From: Steromphala cineraria
Taxonomy: Eukaryota > Mollusca > Gastropoda > Trochida > Trochidae
Assembly: GCA_916613615.1 (NCBI GenBank)
Contig: OU744730.1
Span: 20,896,406 to 20,960,405 of the forward strand
Length of the DNA stretch: 64,000 nucleotides
Direction of reading: 5' to 3'
Position 1 is the first letter of the stretch, and the number at the start of each line of letters is the position of its first letter. Under the pieces are notes generated by a model. The model was not told the origin of the DNA. It saw only the letters and a list, made by a program, of their open reading frames with translations, and searched no databases. Below, piece after piece: positions 32,716-45,480 of this stretch. The position numbers were made by a program, and so were the translations under genes.

Positions 32716-33562
32716 TATTGAGGAGGGGGGTTGGAGTCTATTAGGCTTTTTGGGGGGAGGGGGATTTTTGGCAAGCTTGCATTGGAGAGGTATCTACTGG
32801 AAGATGGGGTAAACAGAATGAGAAATTTTTTTTTTGGGGGGGGATTTCATATATTGAGGAGGGGGGTTGAGGCTATTAGGGGATTTTGTTATCAGGCTAT
32901 TTGAGGGGAGGGGATTTTTGGCAAGCTTGTATTGGAAAGGTATCTACTGGAAGAGTTGGGAAAGAGAAGGCAGGGGAGATCTAGACTATTTGTATGAATG
33001 AGGCGTTTTGGTGGGAGGGTGGGGGACTTCATGTATGATTTGTTTGAGGAGTAAGGCTATTATGGATTTTGTTATGATGCAATTTTTTTTCACCTTTGGA
33101 TTGGAGAACTTCATATATTGAGGAGGGGGTTGGACTCTATTAGGCTATTTTGGGGGAGGGGTATTTTTAGCAAGCTTGTATTGGAGTTTTCTACTGGAAG
33201 AGTTGGGAAAGAGAATGAGATGGCAGGGGAGACTATTGTGTGAATGGAGAATTTGGGGACTTCATGTATGTATTTGAGGAGTGGGGTTTGAGGTTATTAT
33301 TGATTTTGTTATCGGTCATTTTAGGGTAGCGAAGAGAGGGAAGGGAGTGTTTTTGTGTGAATAAGGCTTTTGGCACCTGTGGGTGAGGGAACTTCATATA
33401 TTGAATAGGGGGCCACTTGATTTTTGTTAGTTTGGGCAGGGGTAAAAATTAGTGGGCAGGGGGAAAAAATAATGTATAAGTGAGAGGCATTATATGGGAG
33501 GTCTGGGTAGAGAAATCAATCATTGAGGCTTATGTGATAGGGTGAGGGCAAAAGCATTCCTA

Positions 33563-33673
33563 CTGGAGGGATATCTTTTTGGCCTAACCGATAGAGTGTT
33601 TGAGTCTCAAGCAAGAGGTTTTGGGTTCAAATCCAGCTGGATATGAAATTATTGGATTTTTGTTCCTGCTACA
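33563..33673 (+). mobile_element. tRNA-derived SINE, copy 2
   Basis: Starts CTGGAGGGATATCTTTTTGG, with a decayed A-box TGGCCTAACCGATAGAG, a B-box GGTTCAAATCC, and the tail ATTGGATTTTTGTTCCTGCT. It matches the minus-strand copy at 25418-25528 from head to tail and is more diverged from the tRNA consensus. Confidence 0.82.
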
Positions 33674-33699
33674 CTTAGAAAAGAGTTAAAACAGGAGAG

Positions 33700-33850
33700 A
33701 TAATTACCCGTTGGGACGTGTGGGTAGGGTTTTCTGATAGAATGTGTAGGTAGGGTTTCTGGCAAGTGCAGATGGTTGAAGTGAGAGGTTCGGGTAGGGG
33801 ATGAGTGAAGGGAGTTTGGGTTTAGGGTTTATGGTTTTGAGTTAAGTTTT
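33700..33850 (+). repeat. Degenerate GGGTAGGGTT-rich run
   Basis: Words GTGGGTAGGGTTTTCTG, GTAGGTAGGGTTTCTG and GGGTTTAGGGTTTATGG recur irregularly. It is likely decayed minisatellite; it is too short and irregular to be telomeric DNA. Confidence 0.5.
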
Positions 33851-34119
33851 CTTTGAGTGAATTGGACCAATCACATTTAAGCATAAGATTGAAGATAAAA
33901 ATTGGATTTGGTGAAAACTTAAGATGTGATTTTAAGTAATTTTTTTGTGGAGAGGCCAAAAAATAAAGAAAATCAGTTTGTTCATGGTGGGGGGAGGAGG
34001 TATTTATATCAATTGTATTTAAATAAGATAAAACTTACTAGATGATTAATAAAATCTAGCTTACTTTTCATTGGGAAACATTAATTTTGCCTTGGTGTGA
34101 ACTATTCACTTGAAGGTAG

Positions 34120-34480
34120 ATGATTTCATCAAGTTCATCCACCAGGACTATTAAGTGGGAACAATTCAAGGCGAGGCCAACTGGTATCACTACAAGGCAT
34201 GTATGTTTGAGGGGGATCTTTACGAGGGGCGGGGGTTTAGGGGATCACCCAGCCAGACCCCCCTCCTTCCCAACTCAGCATCTGATATGCTTGATGTTTT
34301 CCCAGTAAACCTAGGCAAGACTGTAATCAACAGAGGTGTCATATGCGACTGCTCGGAATGAATCAAAATGAATAGCAGATTCATTTCGTCTCTGATAATG
34401 ATATTCCTACCAGCCTCAGTCTGGCGGTGTTCCCTATGTTCATTTGCTGGTGTTTTTACTGTTTGGAATAGGATCGCTTG
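34120..34480. promoter_or_regulatory. Complex non-coding block
   Basis: GC-raised, non-repetitive. Overlapping 60-100 codon stop-free plus-strand frames at 34120-34361 and 34368-34679 match no family I know. The second is hydrophobic (several runs of F, I and L) but AT-driven. Not called as coding. Confidence 0.27.
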
Positions 34481-35300
34481 TGGCAGTTATGGGATAAATC
34501 TGTTTCTGTATATGTTGGGCATATCTGTCTTTGGAGCATATGGTCAAAGAACAATCTCCCTGAACACTGCCTTGCCTTCACTAACACAGATCTCATATTT
34601 CATTAAAATCATTTTGAATTTTATATTTTTGATGTATAAGATTTTTCTTGAATTAATCTTAAAGAATGTTGTAGACTAAGTAATCATAAGCCTTGACTTC
34701 TATCTCATTAATTAATTCATCAAAATAATTTTGAATTTCAAATTTTTTATGTTAAGTTTTTACAAAAACTAAGTCATTGAGAATGGTGTACTATGTTTTC
34801 AATGTGAAATCTGCCTATAGTGTGATACTCATGTATTTCATGAAAAGATAATATTTCATGACCTAAATGTCACATGGAAGATGCAGTAATTCATTCTTGT
34901 AATGTTTAGAATTATACTACCGTTACTTTAGATGTTTGATATTGTATTTTGCATCATAGTACTTTTATTTTATTAGGAGTTTTATCAAAACTGATTCATT
35001 ATCTGACATATTCTGTTACAAATTTCTAATTTCACATAAATTTAGATAATTTAATTTAGATTTGTAGAATGATTAAAACCATCACATTAGTTAATTAATT
35101 TAAGTTAATTTCACATTAATGTGACTGAATTGTTTTTAACTCTACCATACATGTGTCACTCAAGACAATTTCTATGTATTTTGACACATAGCCTTACCAT
35201 TGTATTCAGAGATTTGATCAAGAGAGAAGAATTCAGAGGTTCGAATGTTTATATCATTTTGAAAATGTTTAAAATTATTTTTAAAAAAACAGGTGCTTGG
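34481..35300. other. AT-rich stretch with no supported gene
   Basis: AT-rich with TTAATTAATT words. Nothing else is supported. Confidence 0.45.
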
Positions 35301-35304
35301 GAGA

Positions 35305-35619
35305 CAGTCAAAGTCTAGTTTCATATTGTAAATCCTTTGTAAGACATGAAATCTGTTTTGTAGACAGTCAAAGTCTAGTTTCATATTGTCAATCCTTCGT
35401 AAGACATGAAAACTGTTTTGTAGACAGTCAAAGTCTAGTTTCATATTGTAAATCCTTCGTAATACATGAAAACTGTTTTGTAGACAGTCAAAGTCTAGAT
35501 TCATATTGTAAATCCTTCGTAAGACATGAAAACTGTTTTGTAGACAGTCAAAGTCTAGATTCATATTGTAAATCCTTCGTAAGACATGAAAACTGTTTTG
35601 TAGACAGTCACAGTCTAGG
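35305..35619 (+). repeat. 60-bp minisatellite x 5, open on both strands
   Basis: The 60-bp unit starting GACAGTCAAAGTCTAGTTTC recurs at 35303, 35363, 35423, 35483 and 35543, with a partial copy at 35603. Because 60 is a multiple of three, reading frames stay open through the whole array: about 115 codons on plus (35297-35644) and 130 on minus (35172-35564), each as a 20-residue repeat. The plus frame has no ATG at its start; the minus frame has one in each of several units. With no flanking coding sequence I treat both as repeat artefacts. Confidence 0.93.
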
Positions 35620-35689
35620 AGGGATTGTTATAAAACCACCCTAGTCTAGATTTTGTCAGTAATTGGAGGATTTCTTTCTCCCAACTCGT

Positions 35690-36130
35690 AATTTACATTT
35701 TGAGGTATTCATATTTCCGCCAATATTACACACGGACAATGTCGCCTGTCTTTTACTGTCTAAAGCGGTAAGTGTTAGCACGTAATCCTTGGTCTTCCTA
35801 TAATAATCGTCCTACTGATCTAATTTAGCACGCTACCAGAGATGCGTCGGGAGAATAAAATCTATGTCGTGTGATCTCGTTTAATTTTGAAACTAATTTG
35901 CATGAATCTGCATAATTAATCAGTTTGTAGGCGGAAAGAGTATCCTCTTTGATGACTCGTTATCAAATAAGACAAAAAGGAGGGAATTTGGATGTAAATT
36001 TTCGAAAAAAGGAATTGTTTCCGATTATTTCTTTTCATCTGCATAAATGGCTCATGAATATTCATAATTCACACTAACTCAGAATCTTTGATATCACCTT
36101 ATTACATTTCTGTCATTTTACCTACTAATA
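35690..36130. promoter_or_regulatory. Candidate enhancer block with octamer and BRN3-type sites
   Basis: Non-repetitive and not coding. ATTTGCAT (POU octamer form) lies at 35896-35903 and GCATAATTAAT, the preferred BRN3/POU4-type word, at 35910-35920, only six bases apart. Further GCATAAATGG and CATGAATATTC words follow near 36042. The motif pair is seen; its function is inference. Confidence 0.38.
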
Positions 36131-37870
36131 AAACTTAGTGAGAATTTTCGAGCTTTCCGTCAACTAATCCTATCCCGTCTGTAGTGACTTTTATATCGTT
36201 TAGATTATTCTGGTGTATATTAAAAGGTTTAGGGTATATAATTCAATTGCCCATCGAATCTGCTTTCAATTGCTAAACACATAAAGTAACGGACAGTGAC
36301 TTAAACCATCTGGTGATTAGGGGGTTATTATATAGAAGGAACCTCGCTTTGGCTAAAATCCTTTTCTTCAAAATAGCTTCTTATAAGATTCGTTGAACAT
36401 AAACATCAATCAAGAGTAACGGCAGCCAGAAAAATAACAACATGAACCGTTGTGATTGTTGTAGTTTATGTTTGATCTGTTACTTATTGGATTAAGAGAC
36501 GTTTTTCCTTCGGTGTCATTACAATATATTTTATGTCATTTGGTTATTTGCAGAATTAAGGCGTGTCGCGTTATTAGAAATCTGGTTTTAAAGAGAAGAT
36601 AAAAGCATATTCTAGAATCATTTACAGCTGGAAGTTTTATCTTTATTTTGTTGCAGTGATAATTTGATATGAACAGAAATTTAATTTTAGAGAAATTGAC
36701 AAAAAGGTGCTTGTATGATGAGAATGAGTTTCTTTTTAAAACATTTAATTGATTATTTAAATTATTCTTTTGATTACAAATATACCAGTAATTAAAATAA
36801 CATATCAATTAATTTAAGATAGATTCAATGTGGTACATGTTTCCAACAAATATTAACAAATGAAAAATATTTGAATTCTTTTTTTTAAAAACATTTCGGA
36901 ACGTATCGGATAATCTATCATTGAATTTAGCTTGATATATACTTTCAACTGTTTATACATATTTTGAGAATTACAAGTATTCATATTTAAATTATAAACA
37001 GAACTTTCTGTTTATTCAAAACTTTTCTTTTTACCACCTTCCTGTTAAGATAATTTGACATTTTGATAATTTGAAGAAGATAACTAGTTTAGTTTGACAA
37101 TAATATTTTCTGTCCATCAGACAATTACACAAGCAAGAAACACAAATGACATACATAATGGAAATATATAAAAAAATATTTGATAACACCAATAAGAAAA
37201 AAATAATGCATCTCGCAGCCCATTTATGAAAACACAAAAAAAAGGAAAGCGACAGGACAAAAAATTAGCATTAACTGAAGTTCCCCCAGCGACATGTTTC
37301 TTACTTAAGATGGAATTAATGCAGCTCTTACAATGTGGATCAATTTACTTTCATAACTAGAGTTGTCTCTGGTACCCTGGTGTAATTTGATATTCAGTCT
37401 CCAAGTGTTGGGTCTGTATATGCATTACGAGTGCGGTTTAACGCTCTTTTATTGTATTCCTAAACACTGTTTTTAATCCATTTCATTGCAATACATCTAT
37501 CTTAGAATAGTCTGGGTATTATTTAAATTATTCTGAATGATATTTAAAACCTTGAAAATTAAATGCTCACCATTTTCATTTAACTCTCATTGACCATATG
37601 TCGACTATTTTAGAATTTCATTTTTGAGAATTGACATCTTAAGATTGGAAATTGATTTAAGAAGGTTATTTATTTAGGTTTGAATGTTTTAAAATATTTT
37701 TTTATTATAAGAAAGTGAAATATTATGACACATTATTAGAGAGACTAAGATAATATTTGTTAAAAAATTCAAGTATATGTATTAAAATAGGATAATTTTA
37801 TAAACATCAACAAAATTGAAATAACCACAATCACACTTGTTAATTTTCCATCTCAATCATTAAAACCATT
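36131..37870. other. AT-rich stretch with no supported gene
   Basis: 36131-36480 is moderately complex; the rest is strongly AT-rich. No exon or repeat is recognised. Confidence 0.45.
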
Positions 37871-37879
37871 GTTATCAGC

Positions 37880-37900
37880 ATAATCATCATATTCATAATT

Positions 37901-37933
<33 letters not shown>

Positions 37934-38045
37934 GTCATCATCATCATCATCGTCGTCGTCGTCGCCATTATCATCATCATCATATTCATAATTATCATCA
38001 TCATCATCATCAAAAATGATCATTACTATTATCTTCATCATAACC
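37880..38045. repeat. (ATC/TCATCA)n microsatellite
   Basis: Uninterrupted and near-perfect ATC/CGT trinucleotide runs from about 37900 to 38020. The words CATCATATTCATAATTATC occur twice (about 37886 and 37978), flanking the core. On the minus strand it would encode poly-aspartate, which is a repeat artefact. Confidence 0.95.
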
Positions 38046-39540
38046 AATGCTTATCATTGATAACAATTATTGTTTAAAATATCTACAAATATCTAATCAA
38101 TATCTAATATAAGTTTTCAATGTTTAGGATCATTATTTTAGAAAAAAAAAATTGAATTAATTAAATAGATACTATAAGTATTAAGCTGATATGCGTTATT
38201 TACAATTCATATGCATAAACTTAGTCTTTTGTTTCAATATTTGTATCATAAAATTCTCTTGTTTTTATAAAAGATATAAAGATATAGATAATAATAAACG
38301 TATGATTCATCATAAAATGATAGAGAGATAAGTATAAGTAAATAAAACAATATTCCTTTCGTGAATCATTGAATTAAAAAAGTAGTTTAAATATGTATTT
38401 GTTTTGGTTTTATTGAAGAGCATTATATATTAATGATGAAAGAAAGTTAACATGTTCTATGGTAGTAATTATAGAATCAAGATTATATTCGATAAGTGAT
38501 TTCAGATAAATATATTTGAAATAAAGTTTAAGTGCTATATTGTATTTTTGATGTATTTTGTAAACATAAATATGAAAATATACATGTGTAAATAAAGAAT
38601 AAAAATGGAATAAAAATGGTCATAAAGTATTTATGTATTTTATTATCACTAGTCTGTTAGACTGGACACTCTATGGAATGACTGATATTGTTAATAATCA
38701 TAAAAGCTGTGATATCAATGCTTAAGTTCTATCAAGATATTAAGATACTTATCTACTAAACAATACATATCCCTGAATAAGCATGTGGTGTAACTGTTAA
38801 AAAACTGGTATCATGAAGTAACAAAGTCTAATATTTACATAATTTATTTTGTCATCATTGATTGTGTGATGTAATAAGTGTTAATTTATCATATTTACAG
38901 GTGAAAACATTAAAATCTAATGATGTTTAATTAAAAGTGTTATTGATGATTCTGAATTTTTTTAAATTCTTTGTACCATAAAAGAAGTATATATTAGTTT
39001 AAACATATTTTATTCATCAGAAAAGGATTGGGTACAAGTTATACAACTTAGAAAAACCCTCTCCCTAGAAAAACCCTCTCCCTAAAAAATATTATAAGAA
39101 GTATATATCATAAAGAAATATGATTTATGATGGAATAGTCTCAGGCATGAGTACAGACTGAATCCAATAAAGTTTTACTTCATAAATAATATTCTTGAAA
39201 ATAGTTTTGAAAAACTTTTGTGACAAATGTTGATAAAAAGAGCGCAAAGTCATATATGGAAATAGGAATTTATTTTTCAAATTGTTTTGACACACTAACA
39301 ACATTGAAGTAAAACAACTTTTCTAAATAAGACATGCGCTAGCTGCGATAATGGACTAGAAATGTCAGCGTTTATAGATGGTGTATGGTAATTACATGAA
39401 ATAATACTCATCAAGCACACAGGAAGTTTTTAATTAAAATATGCTAATTACAGGAAATGGTTTTAATGCCAGCATGAATATAACAGTACAGACTCTCAAA
39501 TTCCAATTAAGAGTAGAATGTCGCGATTTAAACATTATGC
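38046..39540. other. AT-rich stretch with no supported gene
   Basis: Strongly AT-rich. A 20-bp word AAAAACCCTCTCCCTA is duplicated in tandem at 39052-39087. Nothing else is supported. Confidence 0.45.
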
Positions 39541-39544
39541 CGAT

Positions 39545-40870
39545 CTTGGAAAACAATGACGCAGAATTTGCGCATGATGGCACAATTTACAAGTAGCAGA
39601 GAGTACGTCTACGAAAATTTATTTCTAAAAGCAGCCCAGGTCCTAAAACCTTTTCGGCTTCGATGAGCTCGCCCCATTTGCATGTCAATGGCATGGTAGT
39701 CTTCTATAGAGCAAACGTGATAAATATCTCATTAGGTTGGACTGGCGCAATAAGTAAGGAAATTCTCCGTCATTAGCCCAGCCCTGTGTAATCAGGAGGT
39801 GTTGGGCCTCAGATAATCAGGTTCAGGCCTGCCGCTTGCCCAGTAATTATCATGTATTGTTTGTTATATGAATAGCAATGGTTTATCTTAGTCTCCGGGA
39901 TTACTGCCTTTATCTCCAGTCGCGATTCTTACCTGCTGTAATTAATCATTTCATTAGTCTCGGCTGAAGGCTAGCAACAGGAGGGACCTATGGTCTCTCT
40001 TCAACTTGAGTTTTATCTCACCGCAATGGAATGAAGATTCGGCTATGAGGATCAGGGAACAGGATTTCGCATTGATCAATTTGTTGTGTTAAGACGTAAC
40101 TCGGAATACATCAAACTTTTGACTTTAGTGAGTATTAGCACTGGCCGGTGACAAGGCGAATCACATGTAAGTTCCCCACCTGACTGGGGGGAGGAGGAGG
40201 GAGGGAACGGAGGAGGGGAGAGAGGGGCGAGGTATTAATCTCTACGTTGAAATTGCGAGGAGAAGCCCAGTAATAAGTCTGATAAAGAGATCAGTGCTGA
40301 GCTGCAAGTAGGTCAGGCCCTCTCGGCTTATCAGCCAGTGAAAAAAGGCGCTGGCGTAGGTATGTGAATTTCCTCATTAAAACCTGCGTTATGTTCATTT
40401 GTGGCGTTGAGTCCTCTGCCAACCCGCGGCCTAGACAAAGAGCTCGATGTACTGTTGACAAGGGTAGGAAATCGAACATTTGTCGCATACAGCTGTAATT
40501 TTCACCTCTGTTCGGGAGCACTCACTGTCACTGAGACTGTTGACAAGGATGAACTAGGGCCACATCGAAACAGTCAGTCAGGTAATTACTCCATTGTTTT
40601 TCTTTGTCGTAGTATAGAGAGCGGTCACGCATGAATGACGTAACTGATCTGGCCGGAGGCTGGACCGAGCTCTGTCCACTCAAGCGGTCAGTTTGTTGAG
40701 AAAACATTGAGTGGACATTACGCTGCCTCGGCTGTCACTTCCTAACTGATCTGTTGCGGTGCGGTATAGCGAGGGGGTCCTCTTTATAGCGCGGCAGGCT
40801 GATAAGGTGTGAGAGGGAGGTACAGCTCTACCATGCTACTTTATTTCACAAGAGGGAAATAGCGGTGTAT
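39545..40870. promoter_or_regulatory. Large GC-raised complex block
   Basis: The most extended non-repetitive, GC-raised block in the first two thirds of the window. It includes a polypurine G-run at 40186-40229. Stop-free frames on opposite strands at 40291-40521 (76 codons) and 40401-40634 (77 codons) overlap and match no known family. Possible readings are a CNE cluster, a CpG-poor promoter region or a diverged exon; I favour regulatory DNA. Confidence 0.35.
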
Positions 40871-43800
40871 TCTCTTGTATTGTTATCGCTTGTCTGTGTA
40901 CTCAGATACCCTTCCCTTCTTCTCTCTCTGCTATCTACACTTTTGATAGCGCCGTTTTTCGTAATAGATTATTCTTATCACAATATCTTACCTATATTTC
41001 TGAATTTATTTCATGGAATTGTTTCTCCTAAACTAGATTAATTACTGACAGTGATCATCTGTCTTCTTTACTTATGTCTCATTTCATGACTGTTTCCAGA
41101 TTGATAGACTATATATACGTTATTTCATATCAGAATTCTGAAATGTGTACTTTCATTTTGTCATATCTTCAAATTTCCCAAATCATAAAATCATTCATAT
41201 TACTTAATATATCATAATATTCATAATTATTATTTTTTATATTTTATTATTTCATCAACAACAAAACTAATTATTATTCAACAAATTAAAAATATTAATT
41301 ACATAAATCAATACTATCACCTACAATGCTTGATCAAATCGTCAAATCAGTAACGATAAAACATCAACAAGCTGCTCTCTAAAAAACACTTCTACTTTTT
41401 TTTGCTAAAAAATGCCTCCTGCCCATAATGTGGTACCTCCTCCTATGAGGCAATCGTTGAATACGCAGCAATAGGATGTTGAGCTGTGAAACCGTATTGA
41501 TGTGTGGAGGCAATGCAGCCGGCTGCTAGTCACAGCATAGTCATATCCAGTCTTTTAAACGTGTGTTCGGGGATATTTTATCCACTGCTCTGTTGTGTAT
41601 TTTTTTAGTGTCTGTCGCACAAAAGAAAGGTAATTTTACACTCGGGGGATAAAAAGAAAAAATCAGTCTTTTACTAAACGTCACAGCCTATATAGCTTTT
41701 GACAGGGAGCATGAAAGAGTGAAAGATAATTACGTTTAATTATTTGGGATGGTTTTAGGTCCATGAGTACGTAGTTTCCGGATAAATCTCGTCTTCTTAG
41801 TGGATAAATTTTACTTTGATTTGGTTTTTTTTTCATCTGGGATTTTGGAGAATTAGATATATTGTATTTGAAAAGCTTTGATTGTAGAAATTATTATTAA
41901 TGTACCTTATGATATTTTATGATATATATCTTGAAAAATATCCTTTTCAATTTTTCTTTGATTTTAAAGTCAACTTTGATGAAAAGTTGTTGTTGATACT
42001 CTGTTACTGATAAACTTTAAAAGCATATCTTCCAAACTATATTGATATTTGGATGTACAATTATTTAAACAATAAAGGTAATTTTGAAAATTGTAATTTT
42101 ATCAAATGTGATTTATTTATCTGAATGTTAAATGTTATTCTAAGATCATGATTGATTAATAATTTAAAATTTACAGTTGAAAATGTTATATATTTAAAGT
42201 TTTTCTCTCTAACTCCAATGTAGTTTTGTAAGTTTTTATAAATGTCACAGTGAACAATTCATTCTAAAAATTTGAAATGTCATTTAAGAGACAATTGTAT
42301 CTTCAACTCGGTTATAAAGTAATCTAAAAACATTTTGAAGTCGTCAATCAAGTTTTAAAGTGTACGCATTTACAAGCTTTCAAATATATGGTTTATTTAA
42401 TATTATTCTAATTAAGATGGGACAATGTCTGTTTGAAGTCGCATCTAAATGCAAATTTTCCCACATCGTTTAAAAAAGTATGTGCAAATCGCAACGGTCC
42501 TAAACCTATACCCACGAGCTAAGAGAGTGAAAGTGTTTGATGTTTAATGTGTTGGGGAGTAATTATCAACTTGTTTCTCCGTCCCCTTTTATCTAAGTCT
42601 TCAGTTTTTGGCTTGAGGGAATCTTAACTCGTACAAATGTCTTTTCCTCTGTTTCTCATGGCAGTCAAAGTCCAACACGTTGTTTATTGTGGCGTAATAT
42701 TGCAATTATAGATGAAACTGCTAAGAATATATTGTGAGTGGCGCTTTTCATAAATAATTGACAAGATGGTGTATGAAAGAGTTCATGCTTGAGAACTTAT
42801 ACCCAACGTGTAAAAATATGATGAATGGTTTAATATGAAGAAATTATCTTTATATCTTAAAAGTTTATATTTGAATACATTTATAATAGTTTCTAATGCG
42901 TCTACAATATTCTATATATAAATCTCAAAAAATATTGAAGATGTATTTTGCATTTTGAAATTGTTCATAAATAAAAGTGAGAAATGAGACTTATAGAAAT
43001 TATTTGTGCTTCTGTATTGAAAATTGTTTTCTTGGAATTTGACAAAAGGACGATTAAATGAATACTTCATAATTCATTATTATAAGAGATAGCAATTTAG
43101 AAATAGAAATATTGGTGAATTCTCATTTAATGTGTTTAGTATACTGAACATTATTTCACAAGATCATTAAAATCATTGAAAATATGTATTTCATATTATC
43201 AACATAAATTATTTAATTAAAATTTGTTTATGGTCCACATTTTTGTCTTCAGTCTTATTATTATGATAATTAGAAAAGAGTGAATTAGATAATAGTTCAT
43301 TAATTATAAGCATCCTTAATTCTTTGTGGTGATGTCACATCATTGAATTTAATAATAAATATTTGATATGATTAGCTTATTTCTTTTATGTGGTTTGATA
43401 CCCAATGATATTGGTCAAATTCATAACATTGTTATTCTTGTTTATAAGTTTTAAACATGTTTATTTCTCGTAACTTTACAGATAATGTCTTAATCAACAC
43501 CTATTTTTATACCTGAAATTTTAAGAGATCTCATTGTTAGGTTATCACCAATCTTAAAATATTCTTGTTGACTAGCCCTTTATCCTGTAAACTAGCTACA
43601 CATTTGGGATAGCATATATTTAATCAACAGCTAAAATATCAATGTAGACTATAGATTTACTGTAATTTGAACCACGTAGAAATTCTTTTACCAAGATATT
43701 AAAGGTGTGATTGTATTCAATTGCATTCTATTCTATAAAATATATTAATTTTTTCTCACAAATTTGTAAAATGATAAATCAAAAGACCACCTTTTGTTTA

Positions 43801-44290
43801 TAAAAATTGATAAAAATTCAATGTAGACCTGTGGCCAATATCAGAATGACATGAAAGAAAAAAATATTTTTGGTTATAAATATATATATTTATATGTTAT
43901 TCTGCTGCATTTTAATTTATCAGAGCAATTTGTTTTAGTTAAAAATTAAATGTTGGCAAAATTTAAACACAAGCTACTGAAGATTTTGCTAATTAAGTTA
44001 TGTCTGAATGGCCAAATTTAGTTATCATAATTTAATAATATAGTTCTAGGATTGTTGAAGGCTAAAAAGGCTTAGAAACCATCACAATTCTATATCTTGA
44101 TCTGTAGATGTGAAAATCATTGTTTTCTTTATCTCTATTTTACAAATTTAAAAGGTCCTAATATGAAAAATTATTCTTAAATTTGGATTTTGGTTTTATG
44201 TACCAGTACATTTTGATTCATTCTAAAAGTGATTAAGATATGGTTGCAAATATTATTGATATTCAAAGTCAGTTAAAGTACATCATCGGG
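40871..44290. other. Long AT-rich region, two small complex islands
   Basis: Islands at about 41400-41720 and 42420-42690 are more complex; the second has TCTAAATGCAAATTTTCCC (octamer-like ATGCAAAT at 42449). The remainder is very AT-rich and I see no gene, RNA or ordered repeat in it. Confidence 0.45.
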
Positions 44291-44299
44291 ACTAAGAAT

Positions 44300-44830
44300 C
44301 ATATTTTACATGGAAGTTATGGAGACCATAAACAACTTGTTGAACATGGCGTTAACATAGAGACGTGAGATAAAGTTCGTCCAATGATGAACAAGTACTG
44401 TTACACCGTGTCCAAATAAGCAAACGACCCCAGGTGCGTGGAGCAGGGGGTCATGTGACCTGCGATTGTCACTTACGGACAAAAGCCATTGTTTAATATG
44501 ATGACCAGTACTCAACACTGTCCCCTTGATCAGATTTTACCTGGGGCACTTGTTGATTAGCATACCTGTGCACCCCTACCAAAACATTGGGTCGACCCAT
44601 TAAAGGGTTAGTTTGTTGATCTTAGAATAGACTGGCCTGATAAAAGGGGTGGATGGTGATATGATCATTGCCTCCAGTACCATGTAAAGGAATTTTGGTT
44701 CAGATCGTTGGCTTGCCTCGCAGTCTGTAATTATTTGTGTTGGCTTTGTCTCTTCCTCTTTTCAACCCGAGATTTTAATCTTCTGTCTTAATCTGAGCAC
44801 GGCGAACCATTGTGATTAGGGTGACACTAA
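44300..44830. promoter_or_regulatory. Complex non-coding block
   Basis: GC-raised, non-repetitive. Includes GGGTCATGTGACCTGCG near 44450 (E-box CATGTG in a palindromic context) and the perfect 12-bp palindrome TGGGTCGACCCA at 44588-44599. No recognisable coding frame. Confidence 0.32.
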
Positions 44831-45480
44831 TTTAGAAACGATGCAAGACCTCTCCATTGTTAGTTTGACGAGTTTCCACATCGGGGAACGTTGTTGCGGA
44901 TCTTTTTCTCTTTTTTCTTTTGTGTCGGATCCAGTCCTTGCAATTAATTTATTTCTTAGTTTTTGGATAAATATCTGTTTTGAGAAAGAAAGAATGGTGT
45001 CTTTGTCCCCCAATAATGATCATGGTTGGACAAATATGTAGAAAAGGGTGTTTTTTCATGCTTGGTTAATCAGAAATCATACATGTTATTGAGACTGCTA
45101 GTTAAAAACAGGTGTACACCCTTTGATCAGCTCTAAATCTCGTCCAAAACCTGTGTTTACACTGGCACTCATTACTTGTTTATTTGTTTTTAATTTATCT
45201 TAAATCTTTGACATGAACAGGGACCATAAAACAGTAAGGAAAAGAAGCTTTAAATTAATATTGCTGTTTGTTGTAATTGTAAAATTTACAATCATTTTAC
45301 AAGAAGTTTGAAAAGTGAAAAATGCACCTTGTAATTAATTTCAAATCAATATAATTACTTTTAAAGAACCTTTTACACAATTTGTGTATTCATTTTAATA
45401 TTGATCTTAATTACATGTTCAGAACTCATTGTGAATTTTAAGCCAAGAAGTAAGTTCATGTGGGAACTATTAATGAAGAA
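44831..45480. other. Moderately AT-rich stretch
   Basis: Overlapping 65-codon stop-free frames on both strands at 44816-45041 are unrecognised. The rest is AT-rich. Confidence 0.4.

Larger units (their letters stand above)
31660..33420 (+). repeat. Degenerate G-rich tandem repeat (interrupted)
   Basis: The word GCAAGCTTGTATTGGA, followed by CTACTGGAAGAGTTGGGAAAG and, further on, CTTCATATATTGAGGAGG-type sequence, recurs from 31745, 32771, 32921 and 33170. Unit length varies from 150 to 250 bp. The plus strand is rich in G runs. The array is broken by the insertion at 31881-32714. Confidence 0.85.

Noticed and set aside
33819..33840. Telomere-like GGGTTTAGGGTTTA word
   Set aside because: Only about two units inside a degenerate GGGTAGGG-rich run; too short to indicate telomeric DNA.
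37853..38047. Poly-aspartate protein on the minus strand
   Set aside because: Translation of an ATC/CGT trinucleotide microsatellite.
40291..40634. Overlapping opposite-strand frames in the GC-raised block
   Set aside because: Neither frame has a recognised family or paired splice sites, and their overlap on opposite strands is expected when GC content rises and stop codons become rarer.
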